Shown piece after piece: positions 8,985 to 17,407 of a stretch of DNA of 64,000 nucleotides. A program made the position numbers and the translations under genes. The notes under the pieces were generated by a model, which was given only the letters and a program-made list of their open reading frames with translations, did no database searches and was not told the origin of the DNA. Source of the stretch: Burkholderiales bacterium UBA1834. GTDB taxonomy: Bacteria > Pseudomonadota > Gammaproteobacteria > Burkholderiales > Burkholderiaceae_C. The stretch is from positions 62,001-126,000 of the forward strand of contig DDJC01000049.1 of assembly GCA_002339015.1 (NCBI GenBank). The letters run 5' to 3'. How positions within the stretch are numbered: position 1 is the stretch's first letter; every line of letters begins with the position of its first letter.

Positions 8985-9328
8985 ACGCCCCCGAACTGAT
9001 CATCGCCGGCGCAGAAGAAGACCTGCGCACCCACAGCCTGCTGGGCTACTACGAAGCCATCGAGCAGGCCAGCCAGGACATGCTGGAAGCCGCCCGCACC
9101 GGCGACTGGGACACCGTGGTCCGCCTAGAAGGCGCCTGTGCCGTGCTGATCGCCCAACTCAAGCACGCTGCCAGCGTGAGCCCGCTGCCCGCCGAAGAGA
9201 TCGCACTCAAGGGCCGCATCATGCAGCGCATCCTGCGCAACGACGCAGAGATCCGCAACCTGGCCGAGCCCTGGATCAACGAGCTCAGCCGCATGACCGG
9301 CCACCCTGACGGCGAACGCCTGCACTGA
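8981..9328 (+). CDS. fliT: Flagellar chaperone FliT-like protein
   Basis: Helical protein of 115 residues directly after fliS. The position and the pattern of short helices (GYYEAIEQASQDMLEAARTG, then EEIALKGRIMQRILRNDAEI) fit FliT, the chaperone of the cap protein FliD. In enterics FliT also inhibits FlhDC. The ATG at 8981 overlaps the fliS stop by four bases and is preceded by a strong AAGGAGG at 8966-8972, which fixes this start. FliT sequences diverge strongly, so the call depends on the fliD-fliS context as much as on sequence. Confidence 0.82.
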   Translation: MNAPELIIAGAEEDLRTHSLLGYYEAIEQASQDMLEAARTGDWDTVVRLEGACAVLIAQLKHAASVSPLPAEEIALKGRIMQRILRNDAEIRNLAEPWINELSRMTGHPDGERLH

Positions 9329-9361
9329 ACCGCACGCACCACTGGCGCCGCAGTCCCCTTT

Positions 9362-10111
9362 ATGGAAACCCGACCCGCCCCGCTGGGGCTGATGCGTGAG
9401 GATGACAGCCTGGACGATTTCCGCATCGTCTCGGCAGTGGAGATCCAGGCGATCCTTCGCCAGTTGCTGGAGACCCACACCATGGTCACCCTCAGCAGCC
9501 CGGGCGGCGCCAGCTATACCACCCTGCTGTGGGCCGTGGACACGTCCCGTGGCGTCATCTGCTTCAGCGCCGAGTCGGGTGACCCGCGTCTTCAGCAATT
9601 GCTGGATTCCAACGAAATCGTTGCGGTGGCCTACCTGGACAGCATCAAGGTGCAGTTCGACCTGGAAGGCGCCGTGCAGGTACGGGGCGGCGACACAGCC
9701 CTCAACGCGAACTTCCCGCGCGAGCTCTACCGCTTCCAGCGGCGCTCGAGCTTTCGCGTCAAGCCCCTGCTGAGCAACGCCCCCACCGCGCACTTCCGCC
9801 ATCCGGCCCTGCCGGACATGCAGCTGTCGCTGCGCATCCTGGACATCAGCCTGGGCGGCGTGGCACTGGCCGTGCCCAAGGACGTGCCCAGCATCGCTGC
9901 CGGCATCCACATCCGCCGCTGCCTGCTCGAACTCGATGCGGACACCCACCTCGACGTGGGCCTGTCCATCCACCACGTCACCGTGCTCAACGAATCCCAG
10001 GGCGCGCGCCTGGGCTGCGAGATCGAAGGCCTGCACGGCAGCGACGAGCGGGCCCTGCAGAACTACATCAACCAGACCCAGAAGCGCCGCAACGCGATGG
10101 CGGTGGGTTGA
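9362..10111 (+). CDS. ycgR: Flagellar brake protein, YcgR family (PilZ domain)
   Basis: A 249-residue cytoplasmic protein with the YcgR two-domain layout. An N-terminal YcgR domain (about 20-120) is followed by a C-terminal PilZ domain (about 125-240). The c-di-GMP binding motifs are present: the arginine-rich FQRRSSFR stretch and the downstream DISLGGVAL motif. In enterics, c-di-GMP-bound YcgR acts on the flagellar motor to slow swimming. It starts 33 bp after fliT, so it may be read from the sigma-28 promoter before fliD, linking filament assembly to c-di-GMP control of motility. Confidence 0.9.
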   Translation: METRPAPLGLMREDDSLDDFRIVSAVEIQAILRQLLETHTMVTLSSPGGASYTTLLWAVDTSRGVICFSAESGDPRLQQLLDSNEIVAVAYLDSIKVQFDLEGAVQVRGGDTALNANFPRELYRFQRRSSFRVKPLLSNAPTAHFRHPALPDMQLSLRILDISLGGVALAVPKDVPSIAAGIHIRRCLLELDADTHLDVGLSIHHVTVLNESQGARLGCEIEGLHGSDERALQNYINQTQKRRNAMAVG

Positions 10112-10156
10112 TCCATCCCGGCCTCCAGGGCCGCTTGCGCTGTTAGCATTCGGCGC

Positions 10157-11095
10157 ATGCAAGCCTTAGCCACTCCCTGGATCATCGCCACCCGCGAAAG
10201 CCGCCTCGCCCTGTGGCAGGCCGAACACGTGCGCGCCCTGCTGGGCTCGCTGAGCGGGCGCCCGGTCGACCTGCTGGGCATGACCACCCGGGGTGACCAG
10301 ATCCTGGACCGCGCGCTCTCCAAGGTCGGCGGCAAGGGCCTGTTCGTCAAGGAACTGGAGGTCGCGCTCGAAGAGGGCCGTGCCCACCTGGCCGTGCATT
10401 CGCTCAAGGACGTGCCCATGGAGCTGCCCGACGGCTTCGTGCTGGCCGCCGTGATGGCGCGCGAAGACCCGCGCGATGCCCTGGTCTCCAACCACCACGC
10501 CACGCTCGACGCCCTGCCTCAGGGCGCCGTGGTCGGCACCTCCAGTCTGCGCCGCCTGGTGCAGTTGCGTGCCCTGCGCCCCGACCTGCGCATCGACCCC
10601 CTGCGCGGCAACCTGGACACCCGCCTGCGCAAGCTCGACGAAGGGCAATACGACGCCATCGTGCTGGCGGCCGCCGGGCTCAAGCGCCTTGGCCTGGCCG
10701 ACCGCATCCGCCAGGTCATCGAACCCGCCCAGATGCTGCCCGCCGCCGGGCAAGGCGCCCTGGGCCTGGAGATCCGCGCCGAGCAGACCGATCTGCACCA
10801 CACCTTGCAGGCCCTCAACCACCGCCCTACGCTGTGGGCCACGCTGGCCGAACGGGCCGTCTCGCGCGCCCTGGGCGGCAGCTGCTCCATGCCCCTGGCG
10901 GCGCATGGCACCTGGTCGGGCGACACCCTCACCTTGCACGCGCTGCTGGGCCATCCCGAGCGGCCCGGCCTGCTGCGCGCCGAAACCCAGGGCCAGCCCA
11001 CCACCGCCGAAGGCGCAGAGGCGCTGGGCCTGCTGGCCGCCGACCGGCTGATCGAGGCTGGCGGGCGCGACTGGCTGTCCAGCATGCCCGCATGA
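10157..11095 (+). CDS. hemC: Hydroxymethylbilane synthase (porphobilinogen deaminase)
   Basis: HemC, 312 residues, polymerises four porphobilinogens into hydroxymethylbilane in the cytoplasm. The N-terminal [17 protein letters not shown] and the segment [15 protein letters not shown] with [13 protein letters not shown] are characteristic. Cys243 in GGSCSMPLA is the expected attachment site of the dipyrromethane cofactor. The length matches the family. It overlaps hemD by four bases (ATGA), so the two are translationally coupled. It heads the hemC-hemD-hemX-hemY cluster. Confidence 0.96.
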   Translation: MQALATPWIIATRESRLALWQAEHVRALLGSLSGRPVDLLGMTTRGDQILDRALSKVGGKGLFVKELEVALEEGRAHLAVHSLKDVPMELPDGFVLAAVMAREDPRDALVSNHHATLDALPQGAVVGTSSLRRLVQLRALRPDLRIDPLRGNLDTRLRKLDEGQYDAIVLAAAGLKRLGLADRIRQVIEPAQMLPAAGQGALGLEIRAEQTDLHHTLQALNHRPTLWATLAERAVSRALGGSCSMPLAAHGTWSGDTLTLHALLGHPERPGLLRAETQGQPTTAEGAEALGLLAADRLIEAGGRDWLSSMPA

Positions 11096-11892
11096 AGATC
11101 CTGGTCACCCGCCCCGAGCCGCAAGCGTCCCAATGGGTCGAACAGTTGCGGGCGGCGGGTGAGGCCGCCGAAGCCCTGCCCCTGATCGAGATCGGCCCAC
11201 CGCCCGATGCGGCGGCCGTGCACGAGGCCTGGGCCCGCTTGCCCACGACCCGGCTGGTGATGTTCGTCAGCCCCAATGCGGCCTTGTGGTTTGCCCGTCA
11301 GCGCCCCGCGGGCATCAGTTGGCCGGCCACCACCCTGGCGGCTGCGCCCGGGCCGGGCACGGCCGACACCGTCCGGCAATGCCTGCACGGCGCTGGCCTT
11401 CGGGAAACACAGATCGTCAGCCCCGCGCCTGACAGCGATCAGTTCGATTCCGAGCACCTGTGGCCCCTGCTGGCCGCCCTGCCCTGGCAGGATCAGCAGG
11501 TGCTGATCGCCAGCGGCGGCGATCACGGAGAAGCCCGCGGACGCCAATGGCTTACCCAGCAGCTGCAGCACCATGGCGCCCGCGTGTCGATCGCCCTGGT
11601 CTACCAGCGGCAGCCCGCCCACTGGACGGCCCCGCAGCGGCAGCTGGCCGCCCTTGCCCGGAGCCAACCGGAGGACCATGTCTGGCTGCTGAGCAGTTCC
11701 GAGGCCATCGACCACCTGCGCCAGGCCTGGGCCGCACAGGACGGCTTGCCCCCGGGCGCCCGTGCCCTGGCCACCCATCCGCGCGTGGCCGAGAATGCCA
11801 AGCTGGCCGGGTTCACCCACGTGCGCAACACCCGTCCCACCCCCGAGGCAGTGGCGCTTGCACGACGAACCTGGGCTGCCGAGCCCCCCTGA
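11092..11892 (+). CDS. hemD: Uroporphyrinogen-III synthase
   Basis: HemD, 266 residues, cyclises hydroxymethylbilane to uroporphyrinogen III with inversion of ring D. It opens with [18 protein letters not shown], the usual start of the family. It also has the HemD-type segment [20 protein letters not shown] and a late stretch [16 protein letters not shown]. The start at 11092 is set by the ATGA overlap with hemC. HemD sequences diverge widely, but position between hemC and hemX makes the call firm. Confidence 0.93.
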   Translation: MKILVTRPEPQASQWVEQLRAAGEAAEALPLIEIGPPPDAAAVHEAWARLPTTRLVMFVSPNAALWFARQRPAGISWPATTLAAAPGPGTADTVRQCLHGAGLRETQIVSPAPDSDQFDSEHLWPLLAALPWQDQQVLIASGGDHGEARGRQWLTQQLQHHGARVSIALVYQRQPAHWTAPQRQLAALARSQPEDHVWLLSSSEAIDHLRQAWAAQDGLPPGARALATHPRVAENAKLAGFTHVRNTRPTPEAVALARRTWAAEPP

Positions 11893-11939
11893 AGCGCCCC
11901 CCGTCGGCATGGGGCGCCACCGGTCGATACAATCGATTC

Positions 11940-13088
11940 GTGACCGATACCCTGCCCGTACCTGCCACCACCGCCCTGCCCCCCGCCGCCCCCCCGCCGG
12001 CGCGCCCCTCCGCGACCCGCTGGATCGTGCTCGCCGTGGCCCTGCTGGCCGCAGGCGGTGCCTGGCTGGGCTGGAGCGCACAGCAACGCCTGCAGCAGCT
12101 TGAATCCGAACTGGTGAAGCGCCAGGAGCAGAGCCAGGACGAAGCCAAGGAAGCACGCCTGCTGGCCAAGCAGGCCCAGGACAACGCCCGCGACGCCGTG
12201 GCCAAGTCGGCCCTGCTCGAAACCCGGCTGGCCGAAGTCACCCTGCAGCGCGGCCAGCTCGACGATCTGGTCAAGACCATGAGCCGTTCGCGCGACGAGA
12301 CCTTGCTGGTCGATGTCGAAGCGAACCTGCGCGTGGCGGTACGGCAAGCCACCCTCACCGGCAGCGCCGAGCCGCTCGTGTCAGCCTTGCAGAATGCCGA
12401 TGAACGCCTGCTGCGTGCCCAGCAGCCACGGCTTGAACCCGTGCGCCGAGCCATCGCCAAGGATCTCGACCGGCTCAAATCCACGCGCGTGGCCGACCTT
12501 TCCATCCTGGCCGTGCGCATGGACGAGGCCGTGCGCATGGTCGATGACCTGCCGCTGCTGAGCGAACCCAGCCAACATTCCGATACGGCCAATGCGCTGG
12601 CCGCAGCTGCCGCGTCGTCGCCGGCCCGTGCGAGCGCACGCAAGGCCGCCAAGTCAGCCGCCAATGCGGCAAGCCAGGCAGCCTCGTCGCCCGATGCCGA
12701 CCCTGCCTGGTCCGACCGTGTGCTGGACTGGAGCCAGAAAGCCGGCCAGACTGTCTGGCAGGAGGCGCGCTCGCTGGTGCGCCTGACCCGCATCACCCAG
12801 CCCGAAGGCATGCTGATCGCCCCCGATCAGGCTTTCTTCCTGCGTGAGAACCTCAAGCTGCGCCTGCTCAATGCGCGCCTGGGCCTGCTCAGCCGCCAGA
12901 CCGCCACCGCCAACGCCGACATCCAGTCGGCCCAGCTGGCCATCAAGCGCTACTTCGATGTGCAATCGCGCCGCACCCAGGCCCTGCAGCGCCTGCTGGC
13001 CGACATCGCCTCGCAAAGCCCGCAGACCCAACTCCCCCGGCCCGACGACACGCTCGCCGCGTTGGCCACACTGTCCGGAGGCCGCTGA
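11940..13088 (+). CDS. hemX: HemX-type inner-membrane protein (uroporphyrinogen-III C-methyltransferase-like)
   Basis: Protein of 382 residues with one N-terminal membrane segment (about residues 25-45) and a long coiled-coil-rich region after it. It matches the HemX proteins found after hemD in many proteobacteria. These were once annotated as methyltransferases, but no SAM-binding motif is visible here. The start is taken as GTG at 11940, which leaves a short proline-rich cytoplasmic tail before the membrane helix; longer in-frame extensions would overlap hemD. The function is probably structural or regulatory in heme synthesis at the membrane and is not established. Confidence 0.85.
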   Translation: MTDTLPVPATTALPPAAPPPARPSATRWIVLAVALLAAGGAWLGWSAQQRLQQLESELVKRQEQSQDEAKEARLLAKQAQDNARDAVAKSALLETRLAEVTLQRGQLDDLVKTMSRSRDETLLVDVEANLRVAVRQATLTGSAEPLVSALQNADERLLRAQQPRLEPVRRAIAKDLDRLKSTRVADLSILAVRMDEAVRMVDDLPLLSEPSQHSDTANALAAAAASSPARASARKAAKSAANAASQAASSPDADPAWSDRVLDWSQKAGQTVWQEARSLVRLTRITQPEGMLIAPDQAFFLRENLKLRLLNARLGLLSRQTATANADIQSAQLAIKRYFDVQSRRTQALQRLLADIASQSPQTQLPRPDDTLAALATLSGGR

Positions 13089-13115
13089 GCGCGGCGCCCG
13101 GGAAAGGCTGTCCTG

Positions 13116-14369
13116 ATGCGCACGATCGTCTGGATGCTGGTGCTGGCCGTGGTGGCGGTGGTCACGGCCACTGCCCTGGGCAACAACGACGGCGTCGTCA
13201 CCATCTACTGGCTGGGTTGGCGCACGGACCTGTCGCTCAACCTGTTCCTGCTGGCCATGGTGGTGATCTGCCTGGCCGTGTACTCGCTGATCCGGGGCCT
13301 CGATGGCCTGCTGGGGCTGCCCGAGCGCGCCCGCCTGTGGCGCACCACCCAGCGCGACCGCGCGGCGCAATCGGCCCTGCGTGAGGCGCTGGCCTTGTAC
13401 CTGGCCGGCCGCTTCACCCGCGCCCACAAGGCCGCACAACGCGCCGTGGTCATCCAGGCCGATACGCCCGATCTGCAGCCCGACGCTGAGTTCACCGCGC
13501 TGGCCCACCTGCTGTCGGCCGGCAGCCTGCACCGTCTGCAGGACCGCGCCCGCCGTGACGAGCACCTGCAGCGCGCCCTGGACATCGGCCGCCTGACGCG
13601 CAAGCCCCGCGCCACCGAGGAAGGGGCACGTCTGCTGGCCGCCGAGTGCGCCATCGACGACCACGATGCGCCGCGTGCCCTCAAGGACCTGGCTGAGCTG
13701 CCGCCCGGTGTGGCGCGCCGCGTGCAAGCCCTGCGGCTCAAGCTCAATGCCGCGCGCCTGGCCCACCAACCCATGGAAGCGCTGCGCACCGCACGCCTGC
13801 TGGCCAAGCACCAGGGTTTCACGCCAGTGGCCGCACAGGGCCTGCTGCGCACCCTGGCTTCTGAAGCCCTGTCCACCAGCCGCGATGCGGACCAGCTGCG
13901 CCAGCAGTGGAGCCAGCTTGATGCCCAGGACCGTGCCGACCCCCTGGTGGCCAGCCGTGCCGCCATCCGCATGGCTGAATTGGGCGCCCCTGAAGAGGCC
14001 CGCCGCTGGCTGGCCCCATTGTGGGACGACATCGCGCGCTGCACACCTGAAGCCTGCGATGCCCTGGCCAATGCCTTGAGCCACAGCGTGGCCGGCCTGG
14101 AGGCCGAATGGCTGCCACGCCTGGACAAGGTCTCGACCACCGCACTGCGCACGCCATCACTCGCCCTGGCCGTGGGCCTGGCCCTGGCTGAGCGCCAGCT
14201 GTGGGGCAAGGCCCGCACGCTGCTGCTGTCGGCCGCCAATGACACGCGCCTGGATGGCCCGCGTCGCCGCCAGGCCTGGGTCACCCTGGCACGCCTGGCC
14301 GAGCAGGAACAGCGCACCGAAGAAGCCGCCCGCTATTGGCGCTCCGCCGCCATGGCTGGTGAACGCTGA
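13116..14369 (+). CDS. hemY: HemY-type membrane protein with TPR repeats
   Basis: Protein of 417 residues of the proteobacterial HemY family, which is unrelated to Bacillus HemY protoporphyrinogen oxidase. Two membrane segments lie at about residues 1-20 and 42-62, followed by a helical TPR-like region with units such as LREALALYLAGRFTRAHKAA. It follows hemX by 27 bp, completing the hemC-D-X-Y order. Its exact role in heme synthesis is not settled; a scaffold for membrane steps is the common view. Ala- and Leu-rich composition is typical. Confidence 0.88.
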   Translation: MRTIVWMLVLAVVAVVTATALGNNDGVVTIYWLGWRTDLSLNLFLLAMVVICLAVYSLIRGLDGLLGLPERARLWRTTQRDRAAQSALREALALYLAGRFTRAHKAAQRAVVIQADTPDLQPDAEFTALAHLLSAGSLHRLQDRARRDEHLQRALDIGRLTRKPRATEEGARLLAAECAIDDHDAPRALKDLAELPPGVARRVQALRLKLNAARLAHQPMEALRTARLLAKHQGFTPVAAQGLLRTLASEALSTSRDADQLRQQWSQLDAQDRADPLVASRAAIRMAELGAPEEARRWLAPLWDDIARCTPEACDALANALSHSVAGLEAEWLPRLDKVSTTALRTPSLALAVGLALAERQLWGKARTLLLSAANDTRLDGPRRRQAWVTLARLAEQEQRTEEAARYWRSAAMAGER

Positions 14370-14425
14370 CCCTGTTTCCTGACGGCAGCGGCACCGAAGA
14401 AAATTCATAAAAAAGTGGGGTGGCT

Positions 14426-14455
14426 GGACGAATGCATTGAAAACATGCTATAGTT
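14426..14455 (+). promoter_or_regulatory. Probable promoter of tRNA-Arg
   Basis: A good -10 box, TATAGT at 14450-14455, lies 10 bp before the mature tRNA 5' end. A poor -35 candidate (TGGACG, 14426-14431) has an 18-bp spacer. The -35 assignment is weak. Confidence 0.45.
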
Positions 14456-14465
14456 TCACTTCTCA

Positions 14466-14542
14466 GCGGCTGTAGCTCAGTTGGATAGAGTACTTGGCTA
14501 CGAACCAAGGGGTCGTGGGTTCGAATCCTGCCAGCCGCACCA
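14466..14542 (+). tRNA. tRNA-Arg (anticodon ACG)
   Basis: A 77-nt cloverleaf. Acceptor arms GCGGCTG and CAGCCGC pair fully, followed by the discriminator A and an encoded CCA. The anticodon stem CTTGG/CCAAG closes the loop CTACGAA, giving anticodon ACG, read as ICG after deamination for CGN arginine codons. The T loop TTCGAAT is standard. No integrase gene or duplicated 3' end lies nearby, so it does not appear to be used as an attachment site here. Confidence 0.97.
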
Positions 14543-14548
14543 AATGAC

Positions 14549-14585
14549 GAGGGTCAGCAAGTGAAAACTTGCTGACCCTTTAGTC
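14549..14585 (+). terminator. Terminator after tRNA-Arg
   Basis: A perfect 12-bp stem, GGGTCAGCAAGT (14551-14562) with ACTTGCTGACCC (14567-14578), has a GAAA tetraloop and a short T-rich tail (TTTAGTCTTT). It starts 8 nt after the tRNA end. Confidence 0.85.
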
Positions 14586-14631
14586 TTTCTGGTCCCCGCC
14601 AAAAGGCAGCATGGACCATGGGACACGGCAT

Positions 14632-15192
14632 TCACGCCACGTCTGTAGGGCCTGCGGGCGGCTTGTTGCCGGTGAGCATGGCGCGCACCAGGTTCTCGCG
14701 GTGCTTGACGCTGGTGAACACCACGCCCGACACATGCAGCGCCGCCAGCGCCAGCAGGGCCCAAGCCAGTCCCCAGTGCAGATTGGCCAGCCAGCCGTAG
14801 CCCCAGAACATGTCCGTGGTGTAGAGCCAGCCGGTGAACCCCAGCAGGCCCAGGCAGCTCATCAGCGCCACCACCATCCAGCCGCCCAGCGGGTTGTGGC
14901 CGATGTAGCGCGGCGCATGGCCGGCGATCACACCGCGCAGGTAGCGCCAGGTGGGCTGCCAAGGCCGCACGAACTGCGTGAAGCGCGCGTAGCGCCCCCC
15001 CACGAAGCCCCAGCCCAGACGCAGGCCCACGATGCACAGGGCTGCGTAGCCCCAGTACGCATGCACATCGTCCAGGCGATGCCGGGTGATCCACGCACCG
15101 GCCACCGAGCTCACCAGCGACCAATGCAGCAGCCGCACGGGCCAGTCCCACACGCGAAGGCGGGACTGGCCCGTGGGATCACTCTTCGACAC
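14632..15192 (-). CDS. Cytochrome b561-family membrane protein
   Basis: Integral membrane b-type cytochrome of about 186 residues with four or five hydrophobic segments. Candidate heme-ligand histidines lie in RLLHWSLV, DVHAYWGY, LANLHWGLAW and LAALHVSG, the pattern of the bacterial cytochrome b561/hydrogenase cytochrome b group. The likely start is GTG at 15192, overlapping the stop of the PepSY gene by 14 bp. An ATG at 15252 would add 20 residues but overlap that gene more deeply. Probably co-translated with the PepSY protein and involved in periplasmic electron transfer; the partner is unknown. Confidence 0.85.
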   Translation of the reverse strand: MSKSDPTGQSRLRVWDWPVRLLHWSLVSSVAGAWITRHRLDDVHAYWGYAALCIVGLRLGWGFVGGRYARFTQFVRPWQPTWRYLRGVIAGHAPRYIGHNPLGGWMVVALMSCLGLLGFTGWLYTTDMFWGYGWLANLHWGLAWALLALAALHVSGVVFTSVKHRENLVRAMLTGNKPPAGPTDVA

Positions 15193-15451
15193 GCTCGAAG
15201 GTCTTGGGGTCAAAGAAGGCTTCGATGCGCTTGCCTTGTGGATCCTTGGCATAGACCTCGTAGCAGGTAGCGGTCTTCTCCATGCGGCGGATCACCCAGC
15301 CTTCCTGGGTGAGCTTTTTGGCCAGCTCTTCATGCGAGCGCCATTCCTCTTTGGGGTGGGTTGGACACCTGACGTCACCGTGCGCCCAGGCGCTGGCTGC
15401 ACTCAAGGCCAACACCAAGGTGGCGGCCGCGGGGAGGATGCGTTGGATCAT
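15179..15451 (-). CDS. Small periplasmic PepSY-domain protein
   Basis: A 90-residue protein with a clear signal peptide (MIQRILPAAATLVLALSAAS, cleavage after AWA) and one PepSY-like domain from about residue 45 (GWVIRRMEKTATCYEVYA). Small PepSY proteins are often paired with cytochrome b561 genes, as here, where the two genes overlap. Two cysteines occur in the mature part. The role is unproven; inhibition or assembly of a periplasmic redox partner is possible. The start at 15451 is chosen because the signal peptide begins there. Confidence 0.85.
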   Translation of the reverse strand: MIQRILPAAATLVLALSAASAWAHGDVRCPTHPKEEWRSHEELAKKLTQEGWVIRRMEKTATCYEVYAKDPQGKRIEAFFDPKTFERVEE

Positions 15452-15473
15452 GGGGTTCTCCGTGTGAAGGGCT

Positions 15474-16157
15474 TCAGGTGATGGTCCATCGCCTGAGAAG
15501 GTTGTGATAGGTGCCTGTGAGCTTGAGCAAGTGAGCATCGTCAGCGGCCACCTTGAGGGTCAGGCCCTGGATGGCCTGGTCCAGGTCGAACAGCAGGGTG
15601 CGTGCGCCGTCGTCACGCACCAGGCTTTCGATCCAGAAAAAGGACGCCACTCGGGCACCACGTGTCACGGCCGTCACGCGGTGCAGGCTGGACGATGGGT
15701 AGAGCACCAGATCCCCCGCTTCCAGCTTGACGGTCTGTGCGCCGAAGGCATCTTCGATCTCCAGCTCGCCGCCATCGTATTCATCGGGCTCGGACAGGAA
15801 CAGCGTGGCTGACAGATCGCTGCGCATGCTCTGCGAGGTACCGGGGATCTGCATCACCGCGCTGTCCACATGCACACCGTAGGTGCCACCATCGGCGTAA
15901 CGGTTGAACTTGGGCGGGTAGATCTTGTTGGGCAATGCGGCCGAGATGAACAAGGGCACCTGCCCCAGGCGGCGCAGGATGTGCTGTCCCAGGGACACAG
16001 CGAGTTCGGTGCCATCGGCCAATTGCTGGTTCTGCTTGACGTTGCGGGCCAGGGTGCCGGCCGTGCCAGCGCCAGGCTGCCAGTCGGCCTGATCCAGCCT
16101 GACGCGAAAGCTACGAACCTCGTCCTTGCTCAGCACGTTTTCAATGGTGATCAGCAT
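15474..16157 (-). CDS. piuC: Fe(II)/2-oxoglutarate-dependent dioxygenase, PiuC/YbiX type
   Basis: PKHD-type hydroxylase of 227 residues. Iron ligands are visible in [10 protein letters not shown] (His and Asp) and in SSLHRVTAV (distal His), and an Arg in [14 protein letters not shown] fits the 2-oxoglutarate site. Family members are induced by iron starvation and usually lie beside a TonB siderophore receptor, as here (17408-19768). The substrate is not known. The start at 16157 overlaps the end of the upstream FMN dehydrogenase gene by 17 bp, so these two genes are co-transcribed. Confidence 0.92.
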   Translation of the reverse strand: MLITIENVLSKDEVRSFRVRLDQADWQPGAGTAGTLARNVKQNQQLADGTELAVSLGQHILRRLGQVPLFISAALPNKIYPPKFNRYADGGTYGVHVDSAVMQIPGTSQSMRSDLSATLFLSEPDEYDGGELEIEDAFGAQTVKLEAGDLVLYPSSSLHRVTAVTRGARVASFFWIESLVRDDGARTLLFDLDQAIQGLTLKVAADDAHLLKLTGTYHNLLRRWTIT

Positions 16158-17313
16158 CGGACGTAATCCTCGCTTGGAAGACGGTTGTCAATGGCAGCAC
16201 GCAGTCGCCCTGAATGTCGGCCAGGGTGGCACAACCAGCCTGTGCCATGCAGATCTCGAGCTCATCGCGCAGCAGTTGCAGCATGTGGGCCACGCCCAAC
16301 GCACCAGCCACGCTCAGGGCGTACATCTGCAGGCGCCCCACCAGCACGGCATCGGCACCCAACGCCAATGCCTTGAAGACATCGGCGCCACTGCGGATGC
16401 CACCGTCGAACAGCAAGGGCCACGCCGGCCCCACGGTCTCTCGAACGGCGGACAGCATTCGCAGACTGGCAGGCGCACCATCAAGCCCACGCCCACCATG
16501 GTTGGACACCACCACACCGGCCACGCCACGCGCCTGCAAAGCACGCGCGTCGTTGGGATGCAGCACCCCCTTGACCCACACCGGCAGCCTGGTCTGAGCC
16601 AGCAGCCAGTCCAGGTCATCCCAACGCGGCGCCTGTTGCATCACACCCTGGAAGATGCGGCTATGGCCTTCGCGCAAGGGCTCGGACACAGGCATCGCCT
16701 GCGGATCGACGTTGACCGCCACCGCATGCGCCGGCAAGCGGAAGCCCGTCTCCAAGGCACGCAGACTGGGCACCTGGATGGAGGCATCCAGCGTGAGCAC
16801 GATGGCGGTATACCCGGCGGCCTCGGCACGCCGCAGCAAGGCCAGCGTGGCCTCACGCGTAGGCTGCAGGTAAAGCTGGAACCAGCGCACGGGCCCGGCA
16901 AGGCGGGCGATGTCTTCCAACTGGTGCGAAGCCAGCGTGCTGACCAGCATGCCGCTGTGCGTCGCCTCGGCCGCCTGGGCACTGGCCATTTCTCCTTGTG
17001 GATGCGCCAGCGTCTGGTACGCCACTGGCGCCAGCATCACGGGGTGCGCCAGATCAGCCGCGCCGGGCAGGGCCAGGCGTGTGTGCCCGTGCCGTACATC
17101 GGCCAGCACGCGGGGGCAAATGTCCCAGGCCGCGAAGGCCGCGCGGTTGGCCGCCACCGTCGTGTCATGACCGCTGCCGCCCGCGATGTAGGCATGGGTA
17201 GGTGCGGCCAAACAACGCTCAGCCAGGCGCTCGTAATCATGCGCGCAGCGTACCTCTGGGGATAGGCCTGTGGATGGCGGAATGTGATGCACGGTCGAGC
17301 TCAGATTAGGCAT
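16141..17313 (-). CDS. FMN-dependent alpha-hydroxy-acid oxidase/dehydrogenase
   Basis: A 390-residue TIM-barrel flavoenzyme of the lactate oxidase/glycolate oxidase/LldD family, oxidising a 2-hydroxy acid to the 2-oxo acid. Seen are the active-site signature [13 protein letters not shown] with catalytic His and Arg, the FMN-phosphate segment [20 protein letters not shown], and the N-terminal [13 protein letters not shown] region. No membrane segment or signal peptide is evident. Its place between a siderophore receptor and piuC is unusual and may mean it serves iron-limited metabolism. A hairpin with a T-run stands only a few bases before the start codon (17319-17346). Confidence 0.88.
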   Translation of the reverse strand: MPNLSSTVHHIPPSTGLSPEVRCAHDYERLAERCLAAPTHAYIAGGSGHDTTVAANRAAFAAWDICPRVLADVRHGHTRLALPGAADLAHPVMLAPVAYQTLAHPQGEMASAQAAEATHSGMLVSTLASHQLEDIARLAGPVRWFQLYLQPTREATLALLRRAEAAGYTAIVLTLDASIQVPSLRALETGFRLPAHAVAVNVDPQAMPVSEPLREGHSRIFQGVMQQAPRWDDLDWLLAQTRLPVWVKGVLHPNDARALQARGVAGVVVSNHGGRGLDGAPASLRMLSAVRETVGPAWPLLFDGGIRSGADVFKALALGADAVLVGRLQMYALSVAGALGVAHMLQLLRDELEICMAQAGCATLADIQGDCVLPLTTVFQARITSDADHH

Positions 17314-17318
17314 GCCCC

Positions 17319-17346
17319 AAAAAGATACCCCCGCATTGTGCGGGGG
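17319..17346 (-). terminator. Terminator or attenuator between siderophore receptor and FMN dehydrogenase
   Basis: On the minus strand CCCCCGCA (17346-17339) and TGCGGGGG (17335-17328) form an 8-bp GC stem with a 3-nt loop, followed by TATCTTTTTG. The T-run ends six bases before the ATG at 17313, so the hairpin occupies the leader of the next gene. Confidence 0.75.
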
Positions 17347-17407
17347 GCAAGGAGGAAAGCCGCCGGCAAAGGGAAGGCCATGCCGGCTGCGATGTCACCG
17401 TCCTGAT

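Noticed and set aside
14466..14660. tRNA-Arg as an attachment site for an integrated element.
   Set aside because: No integrase gene, no duplicated tRNA 3' end and ordinary genes on both sides; the hairpin after it is a terminator.
15192..15252. ATG at 15252 as the start of the cytochrome b561-like protein.
   Set aside because: It would overlap the PepSY gene by over 70 bp and add a low-complexity leader; GTG at 15192 gives a normal short overlap. It cannot be fully excluded.
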